43,595 nt of DNA from Bradyrhizobium hereditatis (GTDB lineage Bacteria > Pseudomonadota > Alphaproteobacteria > Rhizobiales > Xanthobacteraceae), in the NCBI RefSeq assembly GCF_020329435.1, contig NZ_JAGKJK010000030.1:1-43595 (forward strand). The letters are read 5' to 3'. A program made the translations under genes and the position numbers. The notes below the pieces were generated by a model, which did no database searches, was not told the DNA's origin, and saw only the letters and a program-made list of their open reading frames with translations. This document shows, piece by piece, positions 42,714-43,595 of this stretch. Every line of letters begins with the position of its first letter. The stretch's first letter is position 1.

Positions 42714-42765
42714 TTGCATCATTAAACCAGATTGCCTAGGTAGAGCATCCGGTTTAATATTGCAA
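42714..42765. promoter_or_regulatory. Large inverted repeat, candidate HxlR operator
   Basis: TTGCATCATTAAACC (42714-42728) and GGTTTAATATTGCAA (42751-42765) are inverted with 13 of 15 positions matching, around a 22-base centre that contains CCTAGG. It fills most of the gap between the divergent SDR and HxlR genes, where a shared operator is expected. Confidence 0.6.
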
Positions 42766-42791
42766 CTACACAAGGGCGTGAGGAGCCGACC

Positions 42792-43268
42792 ATGGTGAAA
42801 CGGACCAGCTTCGAACACGACGATTGCCCGATCGCGCGCTCGCTGGATGCGCTCGGCGACTGGTGGTCGATGCTGATCATCCGCGAAGCGTTGTTCGGCG
42901 TGCGCCGCTTCGGTGAATTCCAGAAGAAGCTTGGGCTCGCCAAGAACATCCTCACCGTGCGGCTGCGCGCGCTGGTCGATCAAGGCATTCTGAAAACCGC
43001 GCCCGCCTCAGATGGCAGCGCCTATCAGGAATATCTGCTGACGCCGAAGGGGCGCGGCGTCTTCCCGATCCTGGTTGCCTTGCGGCAATGGAGCGAGGAA
43101 TTCGACGAGCGCCCGGAAGAGATCGCCACGATCCTGGTCGACAAGGAAAAGGGGCGACCGGTCCGCAAGCTCGAACTCCATTCGCAGGATGGACGGCTAT
43201 TGGGCGCGGAGGACATCGCGCTGAAGCCGCGGCCGGCGGGGAAGCAAGGTAAGCGGGCGACGGCGTAA
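42792..43268 (+). CDS. HxlR-family transcriptional regulator (next to SDR)
   Basis: 158 residues. The winged helix starts CPIARSLDALGDWWSMLIIR with conserved Cys12, and RRFGEFQKKLGLAKNILTVR is the recognition helix region. A C-terminal extension of about 50 residues beyond the usual core ends in a basic tail. AGGAG precedes the ATG by about seven bases. It probably represses the divergent SDR gene through the palindrome at 42714-42765. The IS4-type fragment begins 40 bases after its stop. Confidence 0.9.
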   Translation: MVKRTSFEHDDCPIARSLDALGDWWSMLIIREALFGVRRFGEFQKKLGLAKNILTVRLRALVDQGILKTAPASDGSAYQEYLLTPKGRGVFPILVALRQWSEEFDERPEEIATILVDKEKGRPVRKLELHSQDGRLLGAEDIALKPRPAGKQGKRATA

Positions 43269-43308
43269 GCAGGTTCTGCTCCCTCTCCCCGTTCTTACGC
43301 TAGCTGAT

Positions 43309-43595
43309 TCACACGTCTTTGAGGGTTTCCCAGGCGGAAGCTACGCCCAAGAAGTATTGGAGGCCATGCCTCATGGTGATGGGGCCGGGTTTGGTGCGAG
43401 GGTATCCATCCCATCCGCCGAGGCGAGCAATGATCCATGAGGCCCAGGCCAAGGTTTGCGGGCGATGGGGATTGCTTTGGAGTTTGGTCCTGCCTTCGTA
43501 TTTGGTGGCAAGCGCGGCGAGTAACTTGATCTGCTCTTGGTTGAACGCGTTGCTGGCAGGTTCAGCGCTGCGTCCGTCGCGAGCCTGAACAAGTT
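43309..43595 (-). CDS. IS4-family transposase, C-terminal fragment (runs off the right edge)
   Basis: The minus strand from the edge reads LVQARDGRSAEPASNAF, then LAWASWIIARLGGWDGYPR, PGPITMRHGLQYF and AWETLKDV before TGA at 43309. The IARLGGWDGY..GPITM end is typical of Tn5/IS50-like IS4-family transposases found in rhizobia. 95 complete codons are present; the DDE catalytic core lies outside the window. The element's right-hand terminal repeat should be near 43270-43305 but was not identified. Confidence 0.75.
   Translation of the reverse strand, partial: LVQARDGRSAEPASNAFNQEQIKLLAALATKYEGRTKLQSNPHRPQTLAWASWIIARLGGWDGYPRTKPGPITMRHGLQYFLGVASAWETLKDV

Overview
The window reads as a chromosomal segment of a Bradyrhizobium-like alphaproteobacterium (Rhizobiales, Nitrobacteraceae). 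The basis is the high GC by eye, the protein styles, the gene strings pdxJ-acpS-lepB-rnc-era, gatC-gatA-gatB and pyrB-pyrC'-plsY-dprA, and several families of paired GC-rich palindromes between genes that I know from Bradyrhizobium and Rhodopseudomonas genomes. No database search was run; species is not resolved. Both ends lie inside transposase genes: the start of an IS110-family gene on the left and the end of an IS4-family gene on the right. The window may therefore be one contig that broke at repeated elements.

Layout. 1-300: 5' end of an IS110-type element, with a structured non-coding leader that may encode its bridge RNA. 300-5121: cation efflux (CDF), topoisomerase IV subunit A (parC), recO and a small membrane protein, separated by palindromic repeats. 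5253-9210: minus-strand operon pdxJ-acpS-lepB-rnc-era with 4-base stop/start overlaps. 9358-12327: rsh (ppGpp synthetase/hydrolase) and rpoZ, separated by a clear intrinsic terminator. 12681-14102: a NYN-domain protein and a family-5-like uracil-DNA glycosylase, on the plus strand. 14310-16842: dapA, mscL, smpB and a peroxiredoxin, on the minus strand. 17136-19364: soluble lytic transglycosylase. 19365-22315: gene-poor stretch with a 20-bp tandem repeat, tRNA-Ser(GCU), a SEC-C gene remnant, a Sel1-like small protein and a 30-residue lysine-rich protein.

22316-26187: gatCAB amidotransferase operon with two uncharacterised small genes interleaved by 4-base overlaps. 26430-31164: accessory-looking block of two tiny genes, two nitronate monooxygenase-like flavoproteins, a divergent LysR regulator, a small membrane protein and an exported cyclase-family protein. 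31255-35304: ruvX, an AEC-type permease, a CPBP membrane protease and an AidB-type acyl-CoA dehydrogenase. 35326-36154: a VanX-like D-Ala-D-Ala dipeptidase broken by a frameshift. 36308-40461: pyrB, a dihydroorotase homologue that lacks its metal ligands (pyrC'), plsY and dprA. 40458-43268: two HxlR-type regulators, each divergent from the redox gene it probably controls (azoreductase, SDR dehydrogenase). The second pair has a large palindromic operator candidate.

Most of the window is housekeeping. The observations I rate highest are the IS110 leader with its 20-bp perfect stem, the catalytically degenerate dihydroorotase next to pyrB, the small uncharacterised genes coupled to gatA and gatB, the set of distinct palindromic repeat families placed at gene ends, and several short genes (30, 36, 46 and 54 residues) with good ribosome binding sites.
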